Shown: positions 19,904-29,629 of the stretch, one piece after another
Layout of the letters: the number at the start of each line of letters is the position of its first letter
How positions within the stretch are numbered: position 1 is the first letter of the stretch
Source: Azospira oryzae
GTDB lineage: Bacteria > Pseudomonadota > Gammaproteobacteria > Burkholderiales > Rhodocyclaceae
Reading direction: 5' to 3'
DNA: 64,000 bases
NCBI RefSeq assembly: GCF_004217225.1
Contig: NZ_SHKM01000001.1
Location: forward strand, 372,001 to 436,000
Notes under the pieces: generated by a model
Database searches by the model: none
Seen by the model: the letters and a program-made list of their open reading frames with translations, nothing else
What the model was told of the DNA's origin: nothing
Made by a program: the position numbers and the translations under genes

Positions 19904-22324
19904 ATGTCCCAACCAGCCCAGCGTCCCGGCCGCCGACAGGCCCGGCCCGCCTTCCGTCTCACCGCCCTGGCCCTCGCCCTCTGCTGTGCCGGGCCCCTGT
20001 GGGCCGATCCGGCCGCCGGCAAGGCCGGCATCCACCTGCAACAGCCGGCCCAGCCCCTGGGCCAGGCCCTGTCCCAGCTGGCGGCCAAGACCGGCCTGCT
20101 GCTGGGGGTGGATGCCAGCCTGGTGGCCGGCAAGACCGCCCCGGCCCTGGACGGCTGGTTTGCCCCCGATGCGGCCCTGGTCAAACTCCTCGCCGGCAGC
20201 GGCCTGGAAGCCGTGCCCGGCAGCGACGGCACCTACACCCTGCGCCGCCTGCCGGCCCGCAGCGAGGCCGCCCTGCCGGAAGTGAAGGTCACCGCCAGCG
20301 GCGACTACCTTTCCCTGCCGACCCCCTACGCCGGTGGCCAGGTGGCCCGAGGCGCCCGCCTGGGCATGCTGGGCAACCGGGACGTGATGGACACGCCCTT
20401 CAACATCACCGCCTATACCGCCGACGTGGTGGAAAACCAGCAGGCCCGCACCGTGGCCGACGTGCTGGCTAACGAGCCCTCCGCCCGTTACACCGTTTCC
20501 GCCGGCCACCTCTACGAGAACTTCCGCCTGCGCGGCTTCGACGTTTTCGCCGGCGACCTGTCGGTGAACGGCCTCTTCGGCATGACGCCCCAGGGCCACG
20601 TGCCGGTGGAGTTCCTGGAGCGGGTGGAAGTGCTGAAGGGCCCCGGCGCCATGTTCACCGGCATGCCTCCCGGCGGCGGTGTCGGCGGCGTGGTGAACCT
20701 GGTGACCAAGCGGGCGGCGGACGATCCCCTGACCCGGGTGACCGTGGACTACACCTCCGATTCCCAGATCGGCACCCATCTGGACCTGGGCCGCCGCTTC
20801 GGCCCCGCCAAGCAGATCGGCCTGCGGGTCAATGCAGCCCACCGGGAAGGGGACACCACCACCGACGGCCAGCAAAAGAAGCGTGATTTCCTCTCCGTCG
20901 GCGCCGATTACCGGGGCGAGGCCCTGGTGTTGTCCGGCGACTTCTACTACAGCAAGGAGGAAATGAAGGGCGGCACGCCGGCCTCCGCCTACTGGTTCGC
21001 CGATTCCCTGCCGTCCCCCCTCAGCGCGCCCGATGCCAAGCAGAACCTGTTCCCCGGCGCCTACGGCACCCTGGAGAACATGGGCCTGATGCTGCGGGCC
21101 GACTACGAGATCAACGACAAGCTTTCCGTCTACGGCTCCCTGGGCACCCAGCATTACGACTACTGGGGCTTCATCAACGGCACCCATGCCCGCAACATCC
21201 AGGCCAACGGCAATTTCACCGGGGTGCTCACCGGCCAGTACGGCTTCAGCGATTCCGTCGCCTCCGAGATCGGCCTCAAGGGCCGCTTCAAGACCGGCGA
21301 CGTGGGCCACGACGTGGTGGTGAGCACCTCCGGCCTGCTGCAGGAAAGCGGTTCCCTGACCAAGTCCGGCACCAGCTTCGCCTCCAACATCTACAACCCG
21401 GCGGCGGCCAACGTCGGCACCTTGCCCCGTAGCGCGCGCAAGACCGGCGAAACCACCCTGACCAGCCTGGCCATTGCCGACACCCTCTCCTTTCTCGACG
21501 AGAAGGTGCTGCTGACCCTGGGCCTGCGGGACCAGCGGGTGCGCACCCGCAACTTCAACGGCACCACCGGGGTGCAGACCTCCAGCTACGACAAGAGCGC
21601 CGTGACGCCCTCCGTCGGCCTGGTGGTGAAGCCCTGGGCGGCGCCGGTGTCCCTCTACGGCAACTACATCGAAGGCCTGAGCAAGGGCGACACGGTCACC
21701 GACGTCACCGCCACCAACTACGGCCATACCTTCGCTCCCTACAAGACCGAGCAGAAGGAAGTGGGGGTGAAGTGGGAAGCGGGCAAGTTCGCCAACACCG
21801 TCTCCCTTTTCGAGCTGACCAAGCCGGGCATGATGAAGGTGGGCAATGCCTACACCGACGGCCAGGAACGTCGCCACCGCGGCATCGAGTGGAACACCTT
21901 CGGCGAGGTGAGCCGCAATGTGCGCCTGCTGGGCGGAGCCACCTACACCAAGGCGGAGCTGACCCGCACCCAGAACGGCACCTATGACGGCAACACCGCC
22001 ATCGGGGTGCCCGAGTGGCAGGCCACCCTGGGCTCCGAATGGGATACGCCCTGGGTGAACGGCCTGACCCTGACCGGCCGCCTGACCTACAACGGCAAGT
22101 TCTACCTGAACGCAGCCAACACCCACCAGCTGCCGGCCTGGACCATCCTGGACCTGGGCGCCCGCTACACGACCCGGGTGGCCGAGCAGAAGGTGGTGTT
22201 CCGCGCCAACGTGAACAACGTCTTCGACAAGAACTACTTCTCCGGCAGCTTCTCCGACAGCTATTCCATGGCCACCATCGGCGCGCCCCGCAGCGTCAGC
22301 CTGTCGGCCTCGGTGGACTTCTGA
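19904..22324 (+). CDS. TonB-dependent ferric-siderophore receptor with STN signalling domain
   Basis: An 806-residue outer-membrane receptor. It has a signal peptide (cleavage near GPLWA-DPAAG), an N-terminal STN secretin/TonB signalling domain (about 40-110, GIHLQQPAQPLGQALSQLAAK), a plug domain (about 135-260, PFNITAYTADVVENQ, RLRGFD, VEVLKGPGAM) and a 22-stranded barrel ending in the aromatic SLSASVDF. The ATG at 19904 follows CAGGAG; the frame extension to 19856 has no ribosome site. The STN domain and the fecIR genes directly upstream show it both imports the ferric siderophore and signals for its own expression. The substrate is unknown. It resembles FecA/FpvA/FhuE-like receptors. Confidence 0.93.
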   Translation: MSQPAQRPGRRQARPAFRLTALALALCCAGPLWADPAAGKAGIHLQQPAQPLGQALSQLAAKTGLLLGVDASLVAGKTAPALDGWFAPDAALVKLLAGSGLEAVPGSDGTYTLRRLPARSEAALPEVKVTASGDYLSLPTPYAGGQVARGARLGMLGNRDVMDTPFNITAYTADVVENQQARTVADVLANEPSARYTVSAGHLYENFRLRGFDVFAGDLSVNGLFGMTPQGHVPVEFLERVEVLKGPGAMFTGMPPGGGVGGVVNLVTKRAADDPLTRVTVDYTSDSQIGTHLDLGRRFGPAKQIGLRVNAAHREGDTTTDGQQKKRDFLSVGADYRGEALVLSGDFYYSKEEMKGGTPASAYWFADSLPSPLSAPDAKQNLFPGAYGTLENMGLMLRADYEINDKLSVYGSLGTQHYDYWGFINGTHARNIQANGNFTGVLTGQYGFSDSVASEIGLKGRFKTGDVGHDVVVSTSGLLQESGSLTKSGTSFASNIYNPAAANVGTLPRSARKTGETTLTSLAIADTLSFLDEKVLLTLGLRDQRVRTRNFNGTTGVQTSSYDKSAVTPSVGLVVKPWAAPVSLYGNYIEGLSKGDTVTDVTATNYGHTFAPYKTEQKEVGVKWEAGKFANTVSLFELTKPGMMKVGNAYTDGQERRHRGIEWNTFGEVSRNVRLLGGATYTKAELTRTQNGTYDGNTAIGVPEWQATLGSEWDTPWVNGLTLTGRLTYNGKFYLNAANTHQLPAWTILDLGARYTTRVAEQKVVFRANVNNVFDKNYFSGSFSDSYSMATIGAPRSVSLSASVDF

Positions 22325-22337
22325 GTCCGTTCCTCCC

Positions 22338-22375
22338 GCCCCCGGGCCGTGGCAATGGCCGGGGGCTCTTTTTTT
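22338..22375 (+). terminator. Terminator-like hairpin after the receptor gene
   Basis: The arms GCCCCCGGGCC and GGCCGGGGGC form a stem with one bulge and an eight-base loop, followed by a T-rich run. The esterase gene starts ten bases further on, so this may act as a partial terminator that lowers expression of downstream genes relative to the receptor. Confidence 0.75.
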
Positions 22376-22385
22376 CGAGGCATCC

Positions 22386-23351
22386 ATGCAATCTATGAGC
22401 TTGTTGTCCCTGCGCCTGGGCCGCGGTCTCCTCCTGGGCCTGCTGCTGGCGCCCCTGCTGCCCCTGGGCGGTAGCCCGGCCCTGGCTCGCGACGAGACCG
22501 CCTGGCGTCCGGTGGAACTGCCCCAGTCCCTGCAGCGGGACGTGACGTCCCGCCATACCGGCCGCACCTACCGGATTTTCGTCGCCAAGCCGGCCGGGGC
22601 CGCCCCTGCTGCCGGCTACCCGGTGCTCTACGCCCTGGACGGCAATACGGCCTTTCCCACCCTGTCGGTGGTGGCCCGGCGCATGGCCGAGCGTGCCGCC
22701 GTCACCGGCGTGCCGCCCACCCTGGTGGTGGCCATCGGCTATCCGGGTTCCGCCGACGAGGCGGTGACGGCCCGGGCCGACGACTACACGCCGCCCCTGC
22801 CGCCCGGCCGGCCCAAATCCGAGCGGGGCGGCGAGCGTCAGGGCGGCGCCGACCGCTTCCTGGCCTTCATCGAGGAGGAGCTGAAGCCCCTCATCGCCGC
22901 CGAGTTCCCGGTGGATCCGGCGCGCCAGGGCCTGTTCGGCCATTCCTACGGCGGCCTGTTCGCCCTGCACGTGCTGTTCACCCGGCCCCAGGCCTTCCAC
23001 ACCTACGTCGCCGCCAGTCCCTCGGTCTGGTACGGCGACCGCTACCTGCGCCTGGAGCGGGAGCAGCTGGCCGCCGGCGCCCGCCGCCAGGCCCAGGTGC
23101 TGATCACCGTCGGCGCCCGGGAGGACGATCCGCCCAGCGACAACCCGGATTCGCCCCGGGCCCGCCTCCTGGCCAGCCGCCCCATGGTCACCGACGCCCG
23201 GGAGATGGGCCTGTGGCTGGCCGGCGGCGCCCGCCTGGCCGGGCCGGTGCGCTACGAGGTGCTGGCCGGGGAGAACCACGGCTCGGTGATCCTGCCCTCC
23301 CTGACCCGGGCCCTGGCCTTCCTCGGCGATCCCGAGGCCATGGCGCCCTGA
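22386..23351 (+). CDS. Secreted alpha/beta-hydrolase, siderophore-esterase type (IroE/Fes-like)
   Basis: A 321-residue putative esterase of the alpha/beta-hydrolase esterase family that includes IroE and Fes. It has an N-terminal hydrophobic signal sequence (cleavage near PALA-RDET), an oxyanion-side segment YPVLYALDG, the nucleophile Ser187 in GHSYGG, and a C-terminal His in GENHGSV. Family members hydrolyse ester bonds of enterobactin-like siderophores. Position right after a TonB-dependent receptor, with export to the periplasm, suggests release of iron from an imported ester siderophore in the periplasm. The exact substrate is inference. Confidence 0.8.
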   Translation: MQSMSLLSLRLGRGLLLGLLLAPLLPLGGSPALARDETAWRPVELPQSLQRDVTSRHTGRTYRIFVAKPAGAAPAAGYPVLYALDGNTAFPTLSVVARRMAERAAVTGVPPTLVVAIGYPGSADEAVTARADDYTPPLPPGRPKSERGGERQGGADRFLAFIEEELKPLIAAEFPVDPARQGLFGHSYGGLFALHVLFTRPQAFHTYVAASPSVWYGDRYLRLEREQLAAGARRQAQVLITVGAREDDPPSDNPDSPRARLLASRPMVTDAREMGLWLAGGARLAGPVRYEVLAGENHGSVILPSLTRALAFLGDPEAMAP

Positions 23352-23422
23352 GGCCGCCCATTGCCGTGTTCGCCCTTTCCTTCGCCAACCGGGGCCCCTG
23401 GCCCCTTTTCGGATGCATTGCC

Positions 23423-23704
23423 ATGCGTATCTACCAATCCTGGACCCAGGTCCTGAGCCGCGTTCTGGCGGCCGGCCTGGGGGGCTACGCGGCCGCCTGG
23501 GCCCTGGTCTTCGCCCTGGGGGTGTGGCTGCCCCTGGCCCGGGTCAGCCTGTGGTTCCTCATGGGCCAGATCCTGCCCGTCCCCCTGCTGCTGGCCCTGC
23601 TGTGGGCCTTTGCCGCCTCCAGCGCCGCCCGGGCCTGGGGCTGGCTGCTGGCCCTGGCGGCCCTGCTGGCCGGCCTCGGCTACCTGGGAAAGGTGCTGTC
23701 ATGA
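23423..23704 (+). CDS. DUF3649-type small membrane protein of iron-uptake operons
   Basis: A 93-residue hydrophobic protein with three predicted membrane helices (about 12-35, 39-60 and 64-90). Small proteins of this type (DUF3649) typically sit beside PepSY-domain and DUF3325 proteins in iron-uptake operons of proteobacteria. The ATG at 23423 is chosen from hydrophobicity and family length; the longer frame from 23213 is a shadow inside the esterase gene. Its stop overlaps the next start in ATGA, showing coupled translation. Its function is unknown; a role in inner-membrane reduction or transport of the siderophore-iron is inference. Confidence 0.75.
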   Translation: MRIYQSWTQVLSRVLAAGLGGYAAAWALVFALGVWLPLARVSLWFLMGQILPVPLLLALLWAFAASSAARAWGWLLALAALLAGLGYLGKVLS

Positions 23705-25209
23705 AGGCCCCCACGTTCACCCAGTCCATGTCCTGGCTGCACACCTGGAGCGGTCTCCTCTTCGGCTGGCTGCTGGTGCCCATATTCTTCACCGGCACCC
23801 TGGCCGTGTTCGAGCCGGAGATCAGCCACTGGATGCGGCCGGAAATCCGCCATGCCCCGGCCGAGCCGGCCCGGGCCCTGGCGGTGGCCGAGGCCCGCCT
23901 GCGTCAGGTGGGTGAGGGGGCGCCCATCTGGCGCGTGCAGATGCCCTCGTCCCGCCAGCCGGCGGTGGGCATCGTCTGGGGCAACCGGGAGCAGACCCGG
24001 GAGGAAGTCCTGCATCCGGTAAGCGGCGAGGTGCTGCCGGTGCGGGCCACGGAAGGGGGGCATTTCTTCACCCACTTCCACGCCGAACTGGATGCGGGCA
24101 AGGTGGGGCGGGCCATCGTCTGCCTGGTGGGGCTGGTGATGCTGGCGGCCCTGATCAACGGCATCGTGGTGCACAAGAAGATATTCCAGGACTTCTTCAC
24201 CTTCCGCCCCCAGTCCTCGGCCCAGCGCAGCTGGCTGGACGCCCACAACGTCCTCGGCGTCCTCGGCCTGCCCTTTCTCCTGCTCATCACCTATACCGGC
24301 GTGGTGATCCTGGTGGACAGCTACCTGCCCGCCGCCACCTACCATTTCTACGACGGCAAGGCCGGCGGCCCCCGGGGCGACGTGGTGCGCAGCTTCGAGC
24401 GCCGGCCGGCGGGTGTGGCGGCGCCCCTGCCGTCCCTGGCGCCCCTGCTGCAGGAGGCGGAGACGGTCCTGGGCGCCGGCCATGTGGGCTGGATCGGCAT
24501 CCGCGCCCCCGGCGACCGGGAAGCCACGGTGCAGTTCATGCGCCATCTGGACGACCGCCTCGGCGCCGTCGCCGACCACATCACCTTCGCCGCGGTGAGC
24601 GGCTGGGAACTGGGGCGTCAGACCGAGTGGAACCCGGTGGCCTACGCCTTCCGCACCCAGGTCGGGCTGCACCTGGTCCATTTCGGCGGCTATCCGGCCC
24701 AGTGGCTGTATTTCCTTTCCGGCCTGGCCGGCACCGCCATGATGGCGGTGGGGCTGGTGCTGTTCACCATCAAGCGGCGCAAGCGTCCCGGCCATGAATT
24801 CGGGGCCGCCACGGCCCGGGTCTATGGCGCCATCGAAAGCCTCAACGTGGCCACCGTGGCCGGGGTGATGCTGGCCAGCGCCGCCTTCCTCTGGGCCAAC
24901 CGGCTGCTGCCGGCGGACCTGGCGGAGCGGGCGGCCTGGGAGATCGGCGCCTTCTTCGCCGTGTGGGCCCTGACCCTGGTCCATGCCGGCCTGCGTGCCC
25001 CCGGCGCGGCCTGGCGCGGGCAGCTCTACGCCGCCGGCCTGGCCTGGGCCCTGCTGCCCCTGTGCGACGTGGCCGGCGCCCCGGGGCTGCTGGATGCCAT
25101 GCGCCTGGGGGTGGATCTGACCGCCCTCGTCGGCGGCCTGGCCCTGGTCTATCTGGGATGGCGGGTGAGCCGCCGTTTTGCCGCCGCAGCGGCCAAGGAG
25201 GCAGCATGA
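23701..25209 (+). CDS. PepSY-associated transmembrane protein (PiuB-like)
   Basis: A 502-residue inner-membrane protein of the PepSY-TM family. It begins with LHTWSGLLFGWLLVPIFFTGTLAVFEPEI, the family signature with a His-containing first helix. Other helices lie near residues 140-160, 185-205, 340-365 and several at the C-terminus. Paired histidines (HTWSG, HFFTHFHAEL, LDAHNVLG, HLVHFGG) could bind heme. Related PiuB/FoxB/FsrB proteins are implicated in reductive release of iron from siderophores at the inner membrane. Four-base overlaps with both neighbours make it part of the iron operon. Confidence 0.85.
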   Translation: MKAPTFTQSMSWLHTWSGLLFGWLLVPIFFTGTLAVFEPEISHWMRPEIRHAPAEPARALAVAEARLRQVGEGAPIWRVQMPSSRQPAVGIVWGNREQTREEVLHPVSGEVLPVRATEGGHFFTHFHAELDAGKVGRAIVCLVGLVMLAALINGIVVHKKIFQDFFTFRPQSSAQRSWLDAHNVLGVLGLPFLLLITYTGVVILVDSYLPAATYHFYDGKAGGPRGDVVRSFERRPAGVAAPLPSLAPLLQEAETVLGAGHVGWIGIRAPGDREATVQFMRHLDDRLGAVADHITFAAVSGWELGRQTEWNPVAYAFRTQVGLHLVHFGGYPAQWLYFLSGLAGTAMMAVGLVLFTIKRRKRPGHEFGAATARVYGAIESLNVATVAGVMLASAAFLWANRLLPADLAERAAWEIGAFFAVWALTLVHAGLRAPGAAWRGQLYAAGLAWALLPLCDVAGAPGLLDAMRLGVDLTALVGGLALVYLGWRVSRRFAAAAAKEAA

Positions 25210-25562
25210 ACATTTCCTGGTTGCACGCCGCCGCCAGTCTCGGCCTGGCCTATCTGGGCATGCTGGGCCTGTGCCTGGGCATGGCCCGCCACTACCGGCA
25301 GCGCTACCACCATCCCCTGACACCGGGACGGGGCCGGGTCCTGCGCCTGGCCGGCTGGAGCGGCTGCCTGCTGGCCCTGGCGCCCTGCCTTGCGGGCTGG
25401 GGCGCGGCCCAGGGCGTGGTGCTGTGGATCGGCCTGCTCTCCGCTGCGGCCACCGGCCTGGTGTTCCTGCTGGCTTGGCGGCCGCCCTGGTGCACCCGGG
25501 GCGGCGCCCTGGCCGCGCTGGCGGTGCTGGCCTGGCTGGGGAGTCTGGCGTCCGGAGGCTAA
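25206..25562 (+). CDS. DUF3325-type small membrane protein
   Basis: A 118-residue protein with three to four hydrophobic helices. It ends the iron-uptake operon, overlapping the PepSY gene by four bases (ATGA). DUF3325 proteins are regularly the last gene after PepSY and DUF3649 genes downstream of siderophore receptors. A His/Tyr/Arg-rich loop (ARHYRQRYHH) follows the first helix. No enzymatic motif is seen, and the molecular role is unknown. Confidence 0.75.
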   Translation: MNISWLHAAASLGLAYLGMLGLCLGMARHYRQRYHHPLTPGRGRVLRLAGWSGCLLALAPCLAGWGAAQGVVLWIGLLSAAATGLVFLLAWRPPWCTRGGALAALAVLAWLGSLASGG

Positions 25563-25576
25563 TAAAAGTGCTTGCA

Positions 25577-25598
25577 ATTAAATAGCGCGCTATTTAAT
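25577..25598. promoter_or_regulatory. OhrR operator upstream of ohrR
   Basis: A perfect 22-base palindrome, ATTAAATAGCG followed by CGCTATTTAAT. It lies nine bases before the ohrR start, where a bound repressor would block transcription. A related sequence precedes ohr. Its identity as the OhrR site is inferred from symmetry and position. Confidence 0.85.
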
Positions 25599-25607
25599 AT
25601 AGGCGCC

Positions 25608-26075
25608 ATGGATGACAAGCCCAACAACACCACCCCGCCAAGCCCGGCCTCCCTGCTGCTGCAGAACCAGTTCTGCTTCAGCCTGTATGCCACCACCCTG
25701 GCCATGCAGAAGGTCTATCGCAAGGTGCTGGGCCCCCTGGGTCTGACCTATCCCCAGTACCTGGTGATGCTGGTGCTGTGGGAGCGGGACGGCCTCACCG
25801 TGTCCGAGATCGGTGAGCCCCTGGGCCTGGATTCGGCCACTCTGACGCCCCTCTTGAAGCGCCTGGAGACGGCGGGCCTGCTCAGCCGCAGCCGGGCCGC
25901 CAGCGACGAGCGCCAGGTGGTGGTGAGCCTGAGCCAGGCGGGGCGGGATCTGCGTCGCCAGGCCGAGGCCGTGCCCGCCGCCATGCTCTGCGCCGCCGCC
26001 TGTTCCACCGACGAGCTGGGCCGGCTCAAGGGCGAACTGGACGACCTGCGCCGGCGGCTGCAGGCCTACGGCTGA
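25608..26075 (+). CDS. ohrR: Organic-hydroperoxide-sensing MarR-family repressor OhrR
   Basis: A 155-residue MarR-type regulator. It carries the OhrR signature near the N-terminus, [11 protein letters not shown], in which Cys23 is the peroxide-sensing cysteine, followed by the [21 protein letters not shown] helix and the winged-helix region ([37 protein letters not shown]). Two further cysteines in LCAAACS may make it a two-cysteine OhrR. Oxidation by organic hydroperoxides releases it from DNA. A palindromic operator overlaps its promoter region, indicating autorepression, and ohr follows. Confidence 0.93.
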   Translation: MDDKPNNTTPPSPASLLLQNQFCFSLYATTLAMQKVYRKVLGPLGLTYPQYLVMLVLWERDGLTVSEIGEPLGLDSATLTPLLKRLETAGLLSRSRAASDERQVVVSLSQAGRDLRRQAEAVPAAMLCAAACSTDELGRLKGELDDLRRRLQAYG

Positions 26076-26135
26076 GGGCTGGAGATGGCGTGAAGCGCCG
26101 CTGCAAGAGGGCCTCCCGGCCCTTTTCTTCCGGCA

Positions 26136-26158
26136 AATATATAGCGCGCGATTAAATA
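26136..26158. promoter_or_regulatory. Second OhrR-like operator upstream of ohr
   Basis: The stretch contains ATATATAGCGCGCGATTAAAT, an imperfect palindrome sharing the TAGCGCGC centre and ATTAAAT arm with the perfect site before ohrR. It lies about 90 bases before the ohr start. This suggests ohr has its own OhrR-controlled promoter. Confidence 0.75.
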
Positions 26159-26247
26159 GCGATGCTTGATGATTTTCATGGGCGGCGATGCGCCCGGACC
26201 GTTCCGAAGTCGTCGCAGGCAGTTCCCACTTTTCTAGGAGAAAGACC

Positions 26248-26673
26248 ATGTCGATCGAAAAAGTGCTGTACCGGGCCCAGGCCCAAGTCACCGGCGGCCG
26301 TGACGGCCGTGCTGTCGGCGCCGACGGCCATCTGGAGTTGTCCCTGAGCACGCCCAAGGAACTGGGCGGGGCCGGCGGTGCCGGCACCAATCCGGAGCAG
26401 CTTTTCGCCGCCGGCTATTCGGCCTGCTTCATGGGCGCCATGAAATTCGTCGCCGCCCGGGACAAGATCGCCTTCCCGGCCCAGGCCAGCATCGAGGGCC
26501 TGGTGGGCATCGGCGTCATCCCCGCCGGTTTCGGCATCGAGGTGGAACTGCGCATCGCCCTGCCGGGCCTGGAGCGGCAGGCGGCCGAGGAACTAGTGGC
26601 CAAGGCCCATCAGGTGTGCCCCTATTCCAACGCCACCCGGGGCAATATCGACGTCACCCTGACCCTGGTCTGA
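26248..26673 (+). CDS. ohr: Organic hydroperoxide resistance peroxidase Ohr
   Basis: A 141-residue thiol peroxidase of the OsmC/Ohr family. It reduces organic hydroperoxides using Cys60 (in GYSACFMGA) with resolving Cys124 (in [10 protein letters not shown]); Arg18 (GGRDGRA) and Glu50 (TNPEQLF) complete the active site. It is a cytoplasmic dimer that takes electrons from lipoylated proteins. The ATG at 26248 follows TAGGAGAAAG; the upstream frame extension has no ribosome site. Its own operator and the adjacent ohrR indicate induction by organic peroxides. Confidence 0.97.
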   Translation: MSIEKVLYRAQAQVTGGRDGRAVGADGHLELSLSTPKELGGAGGAGTNPEQLFAAGYSACFMGAMKFVAARDKIAFPAQASIEGLVGIGVIPAGFGIEVELRIALPGLERQAAEELVAKAHQVCPYSNATRGNIDVTLTLV

Positions 26674-26710
26674 GGGTCTCGCGGGGCGGCGTTGCCGCCG
26701 CAGCAAAGCA

Positions 26711-26741
26711 GCCGCCGCGGCCTGGCCGTCGGCGGCTTTTT
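26711..26741 (+). terminator. Terminator after ohr
   Basis: The arms GCCGCCG and CGGCGGC, extended by an internal CGGCC/GGCCG stem, are followed by TTTTT. It ends the ohr transcript. Confidence 0.82.
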
Positions 26742-26873
26742 CATGGCCGCTTGGATGGGGTGGCCGGAGAGGCGCGCGGATAGGCGATCTCCGGCATGGC
26801 ATGGCTGGGAAGTCCGCCGGATGAGGCTTCCAGGGGATGGGGTGCCGCCATGTTGCGGGCGGCTGGAAAGGCG

Positions 26874-27728
26874 TCAGAACTGCAGGGCGCCGGTGAGGGA
26901 GCCCACTTCTTCCGCCGCTTCGGCCAGGATGCCGCTCAGGGTTTCCTCCCCCAGCACCATGTCCAGATTGCCGCTGCCGCCCATGTCGGCGCCGCCCGGG
27001 GCTGCGCCGCGGCTGTTGAAGCGGTGCAGGGGCGAGGGCACGGGGCACAGTTCCTCGGCCAGCAGCAGGGTGTCGCCGAGGGAGTGGGGCGGGATGGCGA
27101 GGAAGCCGTCCCAATAGGCCTCGATGGCTTCTTGCACCGGCGCCGGCACTTCCAGCACCTGCAGCACGGCCCGGCCCAGGATCATTTCGCCGCCTTCCAT
27201 CCAGGCGTCGAAATCCCCGTCCAGCAGGCCGGGCTGGCGCTTGGCCTGGGACAGCAGGTAGAAGCCGCCGACCTCGTGCACGATGCCGGCGAACATGGCC
27301 GTTTCCCCATCCACCTTGGTCACCCGGCGGGCGATGACGTGGGCCAGGGCGGCCACATGGGCCGTGTGTTGCCACAGTTGGGCGGCCATGGTCTGCAAGG
27401 CCGGATCGCTGGGGCTGCCGGACAGCTGGCGGGTGATGAGGGCCATGGCCAGGGCGCGCACGGTGCGAAAGCCCAGGCGGGCGACGGCGGTGCGCACGTC
27501 GGTGACGGGATTGCCGGCACGGTTGTAGGTGACCGAGTTGGCCATGGCCACCACCCGGGCCGCCAGCAGGGGCTCGGCCTGCACCAGATGGGCGGCGGCT
27601 TCGATGTGGCACTCCGGATCGTCCAGGGCCTGCCGCACCTTGATGGCCACCTGGGCGCTGGTGGGAAAGGCGAGTTCGCCGTGGCCGACCCCGGCCGCCA
27701 GGGTGTTGAAGACTTCGAGCTTGTCCAT
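26874..27728 (-). CDS. HDOD-domain protein
   Basis: A 284-residue cytoplasmic protein made almost entirely of one HDOD domain (residues about 15-215), an HD-like fold lacking the metal-binding histidines of true phosphohydrolases. Typical segments are LAFPTSAQVAIKVRQALDDP, LLAARVVAMANS, VTDVRTAVARLGFRTVRALAMAL and FAGIVHEVGGFYLL. HDOD proteins occur beside chemotaxis, two-component and c-di-GMP genes and act in signalling, but their biochemical activity is mostly unknown. No ribosome site is strong; the ATG at 27728 is the first good start. It is transcribed separately from gpmI. Confidence 0.85.
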   Translation of the reverse strand: MDKLEVFNTLAAGVGHGELAFPTSAQVAIKVRQALDDPECHIEAAAHLVQAEPLLAARVVAMANSVTYNRAGNPVTDVRTAVARLGFRTVRALAMALITRQLSGSPSDPALQTMAAQLWQHTAHVAALAHVIARRVTKVDGETAMFAGIVHEVGGFYLLSQAKRQPGLLDGDFDAWMEGGEMILGRAVLQVLEVPAPVQEAIEAYWDGFLAIPPHSLGDTLLLAEELCPVPSPLHRFNSRGAAPGGADMGGSGNLDMVLGEETLSGILAEAAEEVGSLTGALQF

Positions 27729-27791
27729 GGCCCAGCATCATACCCCTGTGCCACGGGGCGTCCAGCCGCTGCGTCAAGAAGGGCCAATGCA

Positions 27792-27817
27792 AAACGGCGG
27801 CCCTGGGGCCGCCGTTT
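27792..27817 (-). terminator. Terminator after gpmI
   Basis: The arms AAACGGCGGCCC and GGGCCGCCGTTT form a perfect 12-base-pair stem 25 bases past the gpmI stop; on the minus strand the right arm ends in TTTT. Confidence 0.85.
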
Positions 27818-27841
27818 CCTTGTTGCGCCGATGCCGTGGGA

Positions 27842-29482
<1,641 letters not shown>

Positions 29483-29629
29483 GGGGAAATCCTGGCAGAG
29501 CGATTCGGGAAAGGTCGGCAAGGCTGCGGCCCCGCCGAGGGCGCCCGTCAAAAAGCGGCAAGATGCGCCGCCGCGGCGCCGGGCGAAGTATCCTAGCCGG
29601 GAACCCATCAGTCAATCCGAGGAGCAGAC

